Positions 1-8,837 of a stretch of DNA of 64,000 nt are shown here, one piece after another; the stretch's first letter is position 1; each line of letters opens with the position of its first letter. Under the pieces are notes generated by a model. That model was not told the DNA's origin. It searched no databases and worked only from the letters and a program-made list of their open reading frames with translations. This DNA comes from an uncultured Anaerovibrio sp. (lineage in GTDB: Bacteria > Bacillota > Negativicutes > Selenomonadales > Selenomonadaceae): assembly GCA_934203205.1 (NCBI GenBank), contig CAKPYV010000006.1, forward strand, positions 1 through 64,000, given 5' to 3'. Both the position numbers and the translations under genes were made by a program.

Positions 1-13
1 CATTCCGTGGCAT

Positions 14-46
14 AAAAATATCCGGGCAGTATATAACTACCCGGAT
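14..46 (-). terminator. Intrinsic terminator after ahbB
   Basis: An 11-bp inverted repeat with one wobble (arms at 20-30 and 36-46, five-base loop) is followed on the minus strand by ATTTTTAT. It lies about 65 bases beyond the ahbB stop and probably ends the lon-engB-ahbA-ahbB transcript. Confidence 0.75.
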
Positions 47-111
47 TATAAGGTCTAACTTTATGGGGTCACTACAATGCGGCATTTCATGAGTCTTTTT
101 GCTATGAAAAT

Positions 112-582
112 TTATACAAAGTATTTCATGGATGTTTTTTTCCATTCCCGACCGGTATATAACAGCTCATACTGGCTGATACCGGTTTCCTTAGCCAAAT
201 CCTGAGCAATCTGCTGACAGTCCTCCCGGCTGGTGCCATGTATCATGGTATAGAAATTATAGGGCCAATCCGGCATGACATTTCTATCGTAGCAATGAGT
301 TACGGCCATATGACTGCACATTATCTCAGCCACCTGATCCATCCGTTCCTCTGGCACCACCCAAACACCCAAGGCATTGGCTCTAAAGCCTACCTCTCTA
401 TGTCTGAGCACAGCCCCCATCTTGCGCAGGGCACCGTCCTCCTTCATAAGCCTCAGCCTAGCCAAGACTTCTTCCTCTGTACTATCGATTTCCTCAGCAA
501 TCAGCTTAAAGGGCTCTGCCACCAGAGGCAGTTCGTCCTGCATGGCTCTGACGATTTTTTTATCCAGCTCTGTTATTTCCAT
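112..582 (-). CDS. ahbB: Siroheme decarboxylase subunit AhbB (Lrp/AsnC-type fold)
   Basis: This 156-residue protein has an N-terminal winged-helix region of the Lrp/AsnC type (about 1-60) and a C-terminal ferredoxin-like domain with the THCYDR stretch near residues 95-100 that marks the AhbA/AhbB/NirDL family rather than true transcription regulators. With AhbA it is expected to decarboxylate siroheme to 12,18-didecarboxysiroheme in the cytoplasm, a step of the alternative, siroheme-dependent haem route of anaerobes. A GAGG ribosome site six bases before the ATG supports the start. It follows ahbA after 64 bases. No other haem gene of the pathway is in the window, so the pathway is inferred from family knowledge. 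Confidence 0.85.
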   Translation of the reverse strand: MEITELDKKIVRAMQDELPLVAEPFKLIAEEIDSTEEEVLARLRLMKEDGALRKMGAVLRHREVGFRANALGVWVVPEERMDQVAEIMCSHMAVTHCYDRNVMPDWPYNFYTMIHGTSREDCQQIAQDLAKETGISQYELLYTGREWKKTSMKYFV

Positions 583-646
583 CTTCTACCTCTATTTCAG
601 AATATTAGTTATTACTATCCCCAAGCCTTTGCCATAGGGCCAAAAC

Positions 647-1105
647 CTAACGCAGATTAAACTGCACATTGATTTTGTATTTGCGACGGGCACTTAAATC
701 CATAGCATCCTCTACTCCCGGCAGCTGCCGTATCTGAGTCAGAATGTCCTGTCTTAATCTTTCATTAGGGGTAATCAGCGTAAACCAGAGATTATATCGC
801 CCTTCCCGCTGATAATTATGGGTAATCCCCGGAAACTGATTGATAAAGATGGCGGTTTCCTCCATAAGCTCAGGCTTTACCCGCAGAGCCACCAAGGTGC
901 CCTGATAGCCCAGCTTATCCGAATTAAAGAAGGCTCCTATCTTGCGGATATAGCCTCCTGCCTTCAGCTGCTGGAGACGGCTGATAACCTGCTCCTCACT
1001 AAGGCCCAGCTGCTTCCCTATAAGCTGAAAGGGCCTTGGCTCCAGCTGCAGGTTTCCCTGCAGCAGATTCAAAATTTCTTTATCCAACTTTGTTAGCTTC
1101 ATCAT
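647..1105 (-). CDS. ahbA: Siroheme decarboxylase subunit AhbA (Lrp/AsnC-type fold)
   Basis: This 152-residue partner of AhbB has the same two-part build: a winged helix (about 5-60) and an effector-like domain with the THNYQREGRYNLWF stretch near residues 95-108, typical of siroheme decarboxylase and NirD/L-type proteins. The pair is thought to form a heterodimer that acts on siroheme. It starts five bases after the engB stop, so it is probably translated from the lon-engB transcript. Two adjacent ATG codons are possible starts and the first is used here. An Lrp-like regulator is the main alternative, but the paired arrangement of two such short genes fits Ahb much better. Confidence 0.85.
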   Translation of the reverse strand: MMKLTKLDKEILNLLQGNLQLEPRPFQLIGKQLGLSEEQVISRLQQLKAGGYIRKIGAFFNSDKLGYQGTLVALRVKPELMEETAIFINQFPGITHNYQREGRYNLWFTLITPNERLRQDILTQIRQLPGVEDAMDLSARRKYKINVQFNLR

Positions 1106-1110
1106 GCACC

Positions 1111-1764
1111 TTATTCCTCAGCTTCCCCTAAGCAATCAGCAATAACCTGCAGCAGCTCCTGTCGTCCCTGATTCTTCAAGGAAGAATAGGGCAGCACATC
1201 CAAATCTGGAATCCCTAAGCCCCTCTTAATAGCTGCTACATTCTTGGCTACAGCATTCTTGCCAATCTTATCAGCCTTGGTGGCTATCACCAGCACTGGC
1301 AGATTATTCTCCACCAGCCAGCGGAACATTTCCACATCAGAAGTCATAGGCTCATGTCTAACATCTATCAACTGACAGACAAATTGAATCCTAGGGGAGG
1401 ACAGAAGATATTCATTAATAAACTTGCTCCAAATTTTGCGCCGTTTTGCCCCGGTCTTGGCATAGCCATAGCCGGGCAAATCCACCAGATAAAAATCCTG
1501 TCGCTCCTCCACCTGGGGCAGCTTGGCTCCTATTTCGTAGAAGTTAATGGTCTGGGTTTTACCAGGCTGGCTGGAAACACGAGCCAGATTCTTTACTCTG
1601 GTAAGGGAGTTTATCAAGGAGGACTTCCCCACATTGGAGCGGCCAATAAAGACTATTTCCTTCCGGGGAACCTCTGGATACTGCTCCTTGCACACCGCAG
1701 AAGCCAAATAGGTGCCCTGAGTAATAATAACCTCCTGAGAGGCATCCTTCGTCATTTCTCCCAT
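1111..1764 (-). CDS. engB: Ribosome biogenesis GTPase EngB/YsxC
   Basis: EngB is an essential GTPase that helps assemble the large ribosomal subunit. The 217-residue protein shows the G1 loop GRSNVGKSS at 41-49, DLPGYGYAK (G3) starting at 95 and ATKADK (G4) at 161-166, and has the usual family length. The start codon is separated from the lon stop by one base, and an AGGAG site lies four bases upstream. A second ATG three codons later, preceded by GGGAG, is an alternative start. The gene sits between lon and ahbA, the lon-engB pairing being common in Firmicutes. Confidence 0.95.
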   Translation of the reverse strand: MGEMTKDASQEVIITQGTYLASAVCKEQYPEVPRKEIVFIGRSNVGKSSLINSLTRVKNLARVSSQPGKTQTINFYEIGAKLPQVEERQDFYLVDLPGYGYAKTGAKRRKIWSKFINEYLLSSPRIQFVCQLIDVRHEPMTSDVEMFRWLVENNLPVLVIATKADKIGKNAVAKNVAAIKRGLGIPDLDVLPYSSLKNQGRQELLQVIADCLGEAEE

Positions 1765-1765
1765 T

Positions 1766-4102
1766 TTACTCCTTTCCTGCTGGCAGCAGAGCCTTGGTCA
1801 ATACCTGATCCATTTGCTCCACCGGCACAAACTCCAGCTTTTCCCGGACATTCTCGGGAATGTCCTCAATATCCCGCTTGTTTTCCATAGGCAGAATAAT
1901 GGTCTTGATACCCTCCCGATAAGCCGCCAATACCTTTTCCTTCAAGCCGCCAATAGGCAGTACATTGCCTCGAATGGTAATCTCACCAGTCATGGCCACA
2001 TCACTGCGAACCTTTCGACCGGTTAGGCCGGATACCATAGCCGTAGCCATAGTTATACCAGCAGAAGGGCCATCCTTTGGCACTGCTCCCTCTGGAAAAT
2101 GGACATGAATATCCTGCTTCTCGTAGAAATCCTCTTTCAAGCCCAGCTGGCTCTGACGACTGCGGATATAGGAAAGGGCTGCCTGAGCAGATTCCTTCAT
2201 TACATCCCCTAGCTTGCCAGTAAGAATCAGCTGTCCCTTGCCTGGGAAAATATTTACCTCTGTAGGAAGAATATCCCCTCCTACCTGAGTCCAGGCCATG
2301 CCAGTGCACAGTCCTACCTCTGGCTTCCGCAGAGATTTCTTGTGAGGGAATTTGGCCTTGCCCAGAATATCTGCAAGGTTCTTGGTGCTGACATAAACAG
2401 ACTCCTCTTCTCCCTCTACAATCTTTCTGGCTGCCTTACGGCAAAGGTGGCCAATTACCCGCTCCAGCTCACGAACGCCAGACTCTCTGGTATATTCATC
2501 AATAAGCTGCTGCAGGACGCCAGCCCCCAGACGGATCTGCTTGCCAGACAAACCATTTTTGCTGCGCTGTCTAGGCAGAAGATACCGCTTGGCAATTTCC
2601 AGCTTTTCCTGCTGGGTATAACTGGAAAGGGTGATAACTTCCATGCGATCCCGCAATGGTCTTGGAATCCCGCCTAAATCATTGGCAGTCACAATCCACA
2701 GTACCTTGGACAAATCAAAAGACAATTCAATATAGTGGTCACTAAAGGTATTGTTCTGAGCTGGATCCAGCACCTCCAACAAAGCAGAGGTAGGATCTCC
2801 CTTATAATCACTGCCCATCTTGTCCACCTCATCCAAGAGGAAAACAGGATTGCAGGTACCAGTTTTCTTAAGGGCTTCCAAGATACGGCCCGGCATAGCT
2901 CCTACATAGGTACGGCGATGACCGCGGATTTCCGCCTCATCCCGTACACCACCCAGAGAAGCTCTGGCAAATTTCCGTCCCAAAGCTCTAGCCACAGAGC
3001 CAGCCAAAGAAGTTTTACCTACTCCCGGCGGACCAACCAGACAAAGAATAGGTGCATTCTGTCCCTCTGTCAGCTGACGCACAGCCAAATACTCCAGAAT
3101 ACGCTCCTTTACCTTCTCCAGACCGTAGTGATCCTTGTTAAGAACCTGCTGAGCACTCTTAATATCATTAATGTCCTTGGATTCAATTTCCCAAGGCAGG
3201 CTCAAAAGATTATCTACATAGGTGCTGATAACTGCCGCCTCCTGAGAGGCGCTCTGGGAGCGCTCCAGCCGTTTTAGCTCCTTATCTACGGTTTTCACCA
3301 CATAGTCAGGATATTTGCCATCCTTCATGCGCTGCTGGAAATCCTCAATATCCCCCTGAATACCGTTCTGATCTCCCAGCTCCTTGTGAATGGCCTTTAC
3401 CTTTTCCCGCAGATAATATTCCTTCTGAACTTTTTCTATCTGCTTCCGGACACGGCTGCCTATCTTCCGTTCTATTTCCAGAATATCCCGCTCCCGCTTG
3501 ATAAAGCCGTAGAGACATTCCAAACGAGCCTTAACATCTATGGCCTCCAGAATCCGCTGTCTATCCTCCAGCTTTAGGTTGATATGACCGGCAATCATAT
3601 CTGCTAAACGGCCAGCATCCTCAATAATAGACACAGACACCATAGCCTCAGCTGGTATTTTCTGGCTGGACTTTACCCACTGCTCAAATTCATGAACCAC
3701 AACCCGTACCAAAGCCTCCATTTCGGTGGTTTTGACAATGGGATCTTCGTATTCACGAATCTGAGCCTCTATAAACTGGCTTTCCTCCTGATTGACCTCT
3801 ACAATCTGGCCTCTATGAAGGCCCTCTACCAGCACTCGTACTGCACCATCAGGCAGCTTAACCAAATGCTTAATCTCCGCCACAGTACCTACATTGTAAA
3901 GATCCTTTATCTCAGGCTCCTCCACATCTGCATCCCGCTGTGCCAGCAAAAATACATGATGCTCCTCCTGCAACATGGCCTTTTCCAGAGCAGAAATCGA
4001 GGGATCTCTACCTGCATCCAGATGTACCATCATATATGGAAATACCATCATCCCCCGCAAGGGAAGAATCGGTAATGTTCGCAAAATTTCATTTTCACTC
4101 AT
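1766..4102 (-). CDS. lon: ATP-dependent protease Lon
   Basis: Lon is a cytosolic AAA+ serine protease that degrades misfolded and regulatory proteins. The 778-residue product has the N-terminal substrate-binding domain, Walker A GPPGVGKT at about 357-364, a Walker B FLLDEVDK segment, and the protease dyad Ser680 (in KDGPSAG) and Lys721 (in PIGGLKEK). The start at 4102 is chosen because GGAGG lies ten bases upstream and the protein then begins MSENEILRTLPILPLRG, as usual for the family. An in-frame ATG 78 bases earlier has no such site. It follows clpX by about 95 bases and precedes engB by one base. Confidence 0.97.
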   Translation of the reverse strand: MSENEILRTLPILPLRGMMVFPYMMVHLDAGRDPSISALEKAMLQEEHHVFLLAQRDADVEEPEIKDLYNVGTVAEIKHLVKLPDGAVRVLVEGLHRGQIVEVNQEESQFIEAQIREYEDPIVKTTEMEALVRVVVHEFEQWVKSSQKIPAEAMVSVSIIEDAGRLADMIAGHINLKLEDRQRILEAIDVKARLECLYGFIKRERDILEIERKIGSRVRKQIEKVQKEYYLREKVKAIHKELGDQNGIQGDIEDFQQRMKDGKYPDYVVKTVDKELKRLERSQSASQEAAVISTYVDNLLSLPWEIESKDINDIKSAQQVLNKDHYGLEKVKERILEYLAVRQLTEGQNAPILCLVGPPGVGKTSLAGSVARALGRKFARASLGGVRDEAEIRGHRRTYVGAMPGRILEALKKTGTCNPVFLLDEVDKMGSDYKGDPTSALLEVLDPAQNNTFSDHYIELSFDLSKVLWIVTANDLGGIPRPLRDRMEVITLSSYTQQEKLEIAKRYLLPRQRSKNGLSGKQIRLGAGVLQQLIDEYTRESGVRELERVIGHLCRKAARKIVEGEEESVYVSTKNLADILGKAKFPHKKSLRKPEVGLCTGMAWTQVGGDILPTEVNIFPGKGQLILTGKLGDVMKESAQAALSYIRSRQSQLGLKEDFYEKQDIHVHFPEGAVPKDGPSAGITMATAMVSGLTGRKVRSDVAMTGEITIRGNVLPIGGLKEKVLAAYREGIKTIILPMENKRDIEDIPENVREKLEFVPVEQMDQVLTKALLPAGKE

Positions 4103-4139
4103 AAAATTCACCTCCGTAGAAGTTATAGGTATATATAAA

Positions 4140-4169
4140 TATAGACGCCACCCGGAGGCAACGCCTATA
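4140..4169 (-). promoter_or_regulatory. Hairpin in the clpX-lon gap (lon leader)
   Basis: Eight-base arms (4140-4147 and 4162-4169, one G-U pair) form a hairpin between clpX and lon, about 35 bases before the lon start. It has no T-run, so it may tune lon mRNA processing or read-through rather than terminate. A short palindrome, CCTGAT-ATA-ATCAGG, also lies at the clpX stop codon (about 4186-4200). No CIRCE or CtsR box is visible. The role is a guess. Confidence 0.3.
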
Positions 4170-4196
4170 TCTTTCACCATATTTTACCTGATATAA

Positions 4197-5459
4197 TCAG
4201 GCAGATGCCTCCCGCTGCTGTCCTCCATAGGACAATTCAGGCTCCATGCCCTTCTGTACAACATCCTTAGTTACATGGCAGGTATTAACACCCTCCATAG
4301 ATGGAATTTCGTACATGACATTCTTCATTATTTTTTCAATAATGGAGCGGAGTCCTCTTGCACCGGTTTTCCGTTTGAGAGCCTCCTGAGCAATAGCTCC
4401 CAGAGCCTCCTTATCAAAATTCAGCTCCACGCCATCCAGAGACAGCAAGTGCTGATACTGCTTAACCAAAGCGTTCTTTGGCTTGATCAGAATCTCTACC
4501 AAAGCAGCTTCATCCAAAGGAGCAAGGGTTACAACCACTGGCAGACGTCCGATAAATTCCGGTATCAAACCGCTCTTCATCAAATCATCTGGCACCAGCT
4601 TCTGCAACAGCTGGCCAATATTCAACTGTTGCTTGGAGTGAATTTCCGCTCCAAAGCCCATGCTCTTTTTGCCGATACGCTTGTTAATAATCTTGTCAAT
4701 ACCGGCAAAGGCACCACCACAGATAAACAGGATGTTGGTGGTATCAATCTGCAAAAGCTCCTGATGTGGATGCTTCCGTCCACCCTGAGGTGGTACTGAT
4801 GCCACAGTGCCCTCCAAAATCTTCAGCAATGCCTGCTGTACACCCTCTCCAGAAACATCTCTGGTAATGGATGTATTCTCACCCTTGCGAGCAATCTTGT
4901 CAATCTCGTCAATATAGATAATTCCCTGCTGGGCCCTTTCTATATTGTAATCCGCAGCCTGTATCAGCTTCAAAAGAACGTTTTCCACATCCTCGCCTAC
5001 ATAGCCTGCTTCTGTAAGAGTGGTAGCATCAGCTACAGCAAAAGGCACATTCAGTATCCGGGCCAAGGTCTGGGCCAGCAGGGTTTTACCGCTGCCGGTA
5101 GGTCCCAGCATCAGAATATTGGATTTTTGCAGCTCCACATCCTTTACTTGATGGGGCTTTACCTCTGCCCTGATACGCTTATAATGGTTGTAAACTGCTA
5201 CCGCCAAAGACTTCTTGGCCTCCTCCTGACCAATAACATACTGGTCAAGAGATGCCTTGATTTCCTTTGGCTTTGGCAGTCCCTGAAGAACATCTTCCTT
5301 GTTCTCCTGATCATTCAGCTCACCCTCTATGATGGAATTGCAAATATCAATACACTCATCACAGATGCAAACCCCTGGGCCTGCTACCAGCTTCCGTACC
5401 ATATCCTCAGATTTGCCACAAAAGGAGCAGACAAGCCCGTCCTGATGATCTACGCTCAT
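4197..5459 (-). CDS. clpX: ClpX, ATPase and adaptor subunit of ClpXP
   Basis: ClpX unfolds tagged proteins and feeds them into ClpP. The 420-residue protein has the N-terminal four-cysteine zinc-binding domain (Cys11, Cys14, Cys33, Cys36), Walker A GPTGSGKT at 119-126, a Walker B IIYIDEIDKI segment, the pore-loop GYVGED, and a C-terminal small domain with GARGLR (sensor 2). AGGAGG lies six bases before the ATG. It follows clpP after 14 bases in the tig-clpP-clpX-lon order known from many Firmicutes. Confidence 0.97.
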   Translation of the reverse strand: MSVDHQDGLVCSFCGKSEDMVRKLVAGPGVCICDECIDICNSIIEGELNDQENKEDVLQGLPKPKEIKASLDQYVIGQEEAKKSLAVAVYNHYKRIRAEVKPHQVKDVELQKSNILMLGPTGSGKTLLAQTLARILNVPFAVADATTLTEAGYVGEDVENVLLKLIQAADYNIERAQQGIIYIDEIDKIARKGENTSITRDVSGEGVQQALLKILEGTVASVPPQGGRKHPHQELLQIDTTNILFICGGAFAGIDKIINKRIGKKSMGFGAEIHSKQQLNIGQLLQKLVPDDLMKSGLIPEFIGRLPVVVTLAPLDEAALVEILIKPKNALVKQYQHLLSLDGVELNFDKEALGAIAQEALKRKTGARGLRSIIEKIMKNVMYEIPSMEGVNTCHVTKDVVQKGMEPELSYGGQQREASA

Positions 5460-5473
5460 GCTACTACCTCCTG

Positions 5474-6082
5474 TTATTTGGTATCATCTTTCTGGCTGTC
5501 AGCCTCTCTGACGATAACCTTATCTACCAAACCGTATTCCACAGCCTCTGCAGCACTCATGAAATTATCACGCTCTGTATCAGCCTCAATCTGCTCCATA
5601 GACTTGCCAGTGCGCTGAGACAAAATCTCATTCAACATCTGACGAATCCTCAGCAGCTCCTTGGCCTGAATCTGTACATCGGTGGACTGGCCTCTAGCAC
5701 CGCCTAATGGCTGATGAATCATAATTCTAGCATTTGGCAAAGCAAAGCGCTTGCCCTTGGCACCTGCAGTAAGCAGCAGGGAGCCCATGCTGGCAGCCTG
5801 TCCGATACAGATAGTAGATACATCTGGCTTGATGTACTGCATAGTATCATAGATAGCCATGCCGGCGGTTACTACACCGCCGGGGCTATTGATATATAAA
5901 TAAATATCCTTATCAGGATCTTCCGCTTCCAGGAAAAGCATCTGAGCCACAATGGTATTGGCCATATTGTCCTCTACCTCGCCGCTAAGAAAGATAATTC
6001 TATCCTTCAGCAAACGGGAGTAAATATCGTAGGCACGCTCTCCCTGACCGGACTGTTCCACAACCATAGGAACATAACTCAT
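5474..6082 (-). CDS. clpP: ClpP, proteolytic subunit
   Basis: ClpP forms the barrel-shaped serine peptidase used by ClpX. With the start at 6082 the protein is 202 residues and opens MSYVPMVVEQ, the usual N-terminus. The catalytic triad is visible as Ser98 (GQAASMGS), His123 (MIHQP) and Asp172 (TERDNF). GAGG lies nine bases before this ATG, and the in-frame ATG 30 bases upstream has no ribosome site. It lies between tig (49 bases upstream) and clpX. Confidence 0.97.
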   Translation of the reverse strand: MSYVPMVVEQSGQGERAYDIYSRLLKDRIIFLSGEVEDNMANTIVAQMLFLEAEDPDKDIYLYINSPGGVVTAGMAIYDTMQYIKPDVSTICIGQAASMGSLLLTAGAKGKRFALPNARIMIHQPLGGARGQSTDVQIQAKELLRIRQMLNEILSQRTGKSMEQIEADTERDNFMSAAEAVEYGLVDKVIVREADSQKDDTK

Positions 6083-6131
6083 GAAAATCACCTCATAATA
6101 ATCGCTGACCAACCAGCAATATAGGCGTTAA

Positions 6132-7421
6132 TTACTCAGCAACGCTGTCCAGAATCATCTGAGCAGTCTTGCGACGGAGAACAGTCTCCACCAAATCTAC
6201 AGTACGGCCTTGCTGGGTAATAATCTTCTTTACCTCGGCAGCGGTAGCACCATAAGCCTTAGCCATGGACTCAACCTCTGCATCCAGCTCCTCAGCCTCA
6301 ACCTTGATACCCTCAGCCTTAGCAACAGCCTCCAGAACCAAATCGGTCTTTACGTTGATAGCAGCGGTATCTTTGTAAGTCTCACGCAGCTTGTTAATAT
6401 CAGTATTTGCATACTGGAGATACATCTCCAGCTTCATGCCCTGCTGCTCCAGACGAAGAGCCAGCTCCTGAATCATAACATTTACGCGGTTTTCAATCAT
6501 AACCTCTGGAATCTCTACCTCAGCATTTTCAGTAGCCTGCTTGATTACAGCCTCACGCTTCTCAGCCTCGAACTTGCTCTCAGCGGACTTCTCCAGGTTG
6601 GAACGGATATCAGCCTTCAGCTCATCCAGAGTCTGGAAGGTGCTTGCCTTCTTAGCGAAATCGTCGTTCAGCTCAGGCAGAACCTTTCTCTTAATGCTCT
6701 TTACAGTGCACTTGAATACTGCTGGCTTGCCCTTCAGTTCCTCAGCATGATACTCCTCTGGGAAGGTTACGTTTACATCCATTTCCTCGCCAACCTTGGC
6801 ACCTACCAGCTGATCCTCAAAGCCTGGGATAAAGCTGTTGGATCCGATCTGCAGAGGATAATCCTTGCCCTCGCCGCCAGCAAAAGCCTCGCCATCAACA
6901 AAGCCCTTGAAATCCAAAGTGATGAAATCATCCTTTGCAACAGCAGCGCCTTCCTCAGCCTCAACCATATCAGCCTGACGGTCCAGCATGCGAGTCAGCT
7001 GAAGCTGTACAGCCTCGTCATCAACCTCGTCCTTCTTAACATCAACCTTCAAGCCCTTGTAGTCGCCCAGCTTAACCTCTGGCTTCTTGGTAGCAGTAAC
7101 CTTGAATACCAGATCCTTGCCCAGCTCCTTGGTGGTAACATCAAACTCAGGACGAGTTACGATATCAATCTCCTTCTCCTTAATAGCCTCGAAGAACTTC
7201 TTTGGAGCAATAGCCTCAACAGCCTCGTCCAGAATGTACTCCTGACCTACAGTACGCTCAACAATCTTCTTAGGAGCCTTGCCCTTGCGGAAGCCAGGGA
7301 TGTTAACCTTGGCAGCAACCTTCTTGTATGCAGCCTCATAAGCCTTATCCAGCTCAGCAGCTGGTACAGTAATTTCCAATTCTACCTGAGAGTTTTCCAA
7401 TTCCTTTACATTAACTTCCAT
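6132..7421 (-). CDS. tig: Trigger factor chaperone
   Basis: Trigger factor binds nascent chains at the ribosome exit and has prolyl isomerase activity. The 429-residue protein shows the N-terminal ribosome-binding signature GFRKGKAPKK, a middle FKBP domain (DFITLDFKGFVDG through SNSFIPGFEDQLVG) and a helical C-terminal chaperone domain. The start at 7421 gives the usual MEVNVKELENSQVELEITV opening, and GGAGG lies about twelve bases upstream. It is the first gene of the tig-clpP-clpX-lon block and has its own promoter at 7512-7540. Confidence 0.96.
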   Translation of the reverse strand: MEVNVKELENSQVELEITVPAAELDKAYEAAYKKVAAKVNIPGFRKGKAPKKIVERTVGQEYILDEAVEAIAPKKFFEAIKEKEIDIVTRPEFDVTTKELGKDLVFKVTATKKPEVKLGDYKGLKVDVKKDEVDDEAVQLQLTRMLDRQADMVEAEEGAAVAKDDFITLDFKGFVDGEAFAGGEGKDYPLQIGSNSFIPGFEDQLVGAKVGEEMDVNVTFPEEYHAEELKGKPAVFKCTVKSIKRKVLPELNDDFAKKASTFQTLDELKADIRSNLEKSAESKFEAEKREAVIKQATENAEVEIPEVMIENRVNVMIQELALRLEQQGMKLEMYLQYANTDINKLRETYKDTAAINVKTDLVLEAVAKAEGIKVEAEELDAEVESMAKAYGATAAEVKKIITQQGRTVDLVETVLRRKTAQMILDSVAE

Positions 7422-7511
7422 TGTGTCAAATGACCTCCTGAATAATATTTGTGTTGGGAATACCATGCAAGAGCACAGGCTTCCCCATTCTTAACCATAG
7501 TACACCAAAAC

Positions 7512-7540
7512 ATAATACCACAAATCAGCATATAACACAA
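7512..7540 (-). promoter_or_regulatory. Promoter of tig
   Basis: Minus-strand TTGTGT (7535-7540), a 17-base spacer and TATTAT (7512-7517) match a sigma-A promoter about 90 bases before the tig start. The remaining leader shows no recognised operator. Confidence 0.55.
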
Positions 7541-7568
7541 GCATTCTTTTGGTTTACAATACCTGGGC

Positions 7569-7620
7569 AAAAAAAAATTCCGCCACTACCTCAGGGGCAG
7601 CATCAGTAATGACGGAATTT
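7569..7620 (-). terminator. Intrinsic terminator after meaB
   Basis: Fifteen-base arms (7575-7589 and 7606-7620, two G-U/mismatch positions) are followed on the minus strand by nine T. The hairpin starts a few bases beyond the meaB stop and separates the mutA-mutB-meaB operon from tig. Confidence 0.85.
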
Positions 7621-7625
7621 CTTTC

Positions 7626-8819
7626 TTATTTGGTTTTCTTATCCTCCATACGCAGGAAGTCCCGGCTTCGGTAGGCAGCTCTTTCTATATCAAACATCCC
7701 TACCAACTCCTTTACCGCCTGAGTTGGAGAAACAATCCCTTTCAGCACAGCCTCTTTTACCTCTGGCATCCTGCCGGTAATCACAGGATCCTCAAAGAAC
7801 AGGCTGTGGAGATGTTCATCAATCATGCTGTTCATCCACTCCAGCAGCTGATGCTGCCGCCGTTTCTGAAACACACCGCTATCTGTAGTCATCTCCTTGA
7901 AGGCCTGAATCACCTTCCATAGTTCCGGTAAACCGAATTTGGTATAGGCTGAGCACATATAGGCATGGGTTGGCCAACCTGGAGTGGCCGGGCGAATATA
8001 TTCTATCATCCGTTCATATTCGCCTCTTGCCACCTTGGCCTTGAGAAGATTATCTCCATCAGCCTTGTTAATAACAATGGCATCTGCCAACTCCATAATG
8101 CCCTTTTTTATACCCTGTAAATCATCCCCCGCACCAGTCAGCACCACCAGCATAAAGAAATCTACCATAGACCTGACCGTGGTTTCTGACTGACCTACAC
8201 CAACGGTTTCGATTAAGATAATATCATACCCTGCCGCTTCACACATTAACATGGTTTCCCGGCTCTTCCGGGCCACACCGCCCAGAGTCCCTCCAGCAGG
8301 GGAAGGCCGGATAAAGGCCTCCTTCCTACGGGAAAGAGTTCCCATTCTGGTTTTATCTCCCAGAATAGAGCCCTTGGTCACAGAACTGGTAGGATCTACA
8401 GAAAGCACAGCCACTCTGTGGCCAGCATCACAAAGCATATTGCCAAAAGCCTCTATAATTGTACTCTTGCCTGCACCTGGCACGCCGGTTATTCCTATGC
8501 GCAATGCCTTGCCGGTGTGAGGCAGCAGTCTCTGCAAAACCCGCTGAGCCTTGGCAAAATGCTTAGAGCTGTTGCTTTCAATAAGAGTTATGGCTCTGGA
8601 CAGCACCATGCGGTCCCCTTTCAAAACGCCATTTACATATTCATCCTCTGACATGATAAGGCGCCGCTTAGGCTTCATCTTGCCACTGGTCAGCATGGGA
8701 TTAATATTGCCTACAGTGGTATCCTTGATGCCCTCAATGCCTCCCATAACACTACAGGCAAACTTTTCATTAGGCTCCTCTGGAACCCAGCTGGGCTTTG
8801 ATGTTGTATATTCAGCCAT
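7626..8819 (-). CDS. meaB: MeaB-type G-protein chaperone of methylmalonyl-CoA mutase
   Basis: MeaB gates loading of adenosylcobalamin into methylmalonyl-CoA mutase and protects the enzyme. The 397-residue protein carries a P-loop GVPGAGKS at 112-119, the DPTSS segment, an ETVGVGQSE switch region and a NKAD motif. Compared with the usual ~320-330 residues it has about 55 extra N-terminal residues containing WVPEEPNEKFACSVMGG; an AGGAG site eight bases before this ATG supports the long start, and no ribosome site precedes the internal Met56. It follows mutB by 18 bases and is the last gene of the operon. Confidence 0.93.
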   Translation of the reverse strand: MAEYTTSKPSWVPEEPNEKFACSVMGGIEGIKDTTVGNINPMLTSGKMKPKRRLIMSEDEYVNGVLKGDRMVLSRAITLIESNSSKHFAKAQRVLQRLLPHTGKALRIGITGVPGAGKSTIIEAFGNMLCDAGHRVAVLSVDPTSSVTKGSILGDKTRMGTLSRRKEAFIRPSPAGGTLGGVARKSRETMLMCEAAGYDIILIETVGVGQSETTVRSMVDFFMLVVLTGAGDDLQGIKKGIMELADAIVINKADGDNLLKAKVARGEYERMIEYIRPATPGWPTHAYMCSAYTKFGLPELWKVIQAFKEMTTDSGVFQKRRQHQLLEWMNSMIDEHLHSLFFEDPVITGRMPEVKEAVLKGIVSPTQAVKELVGMFDIERAAYRSRDFLRMEDKKTK

Positions 8820-8837
8820 AACTCACACTCCTTGCCT

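Noticed and set aside
6210..7433. 407-codon open frame on the plus strand opposite tig
   Set aside because: It is the antisense shadow of trigger factor; Leu-rich composition, no ribosome site and no family features. The same holds for long frames opposite ilvD (36714-37967) and ligA (30601-32340).
4103..7625. CIRCE or CtsR heat-shock operators before tig, clpP, clpX or lon
   Set aside because: No matching inverted or direct repeats were found in the gaps; only plain hairpins and a sigma-A-like promoter were seen.
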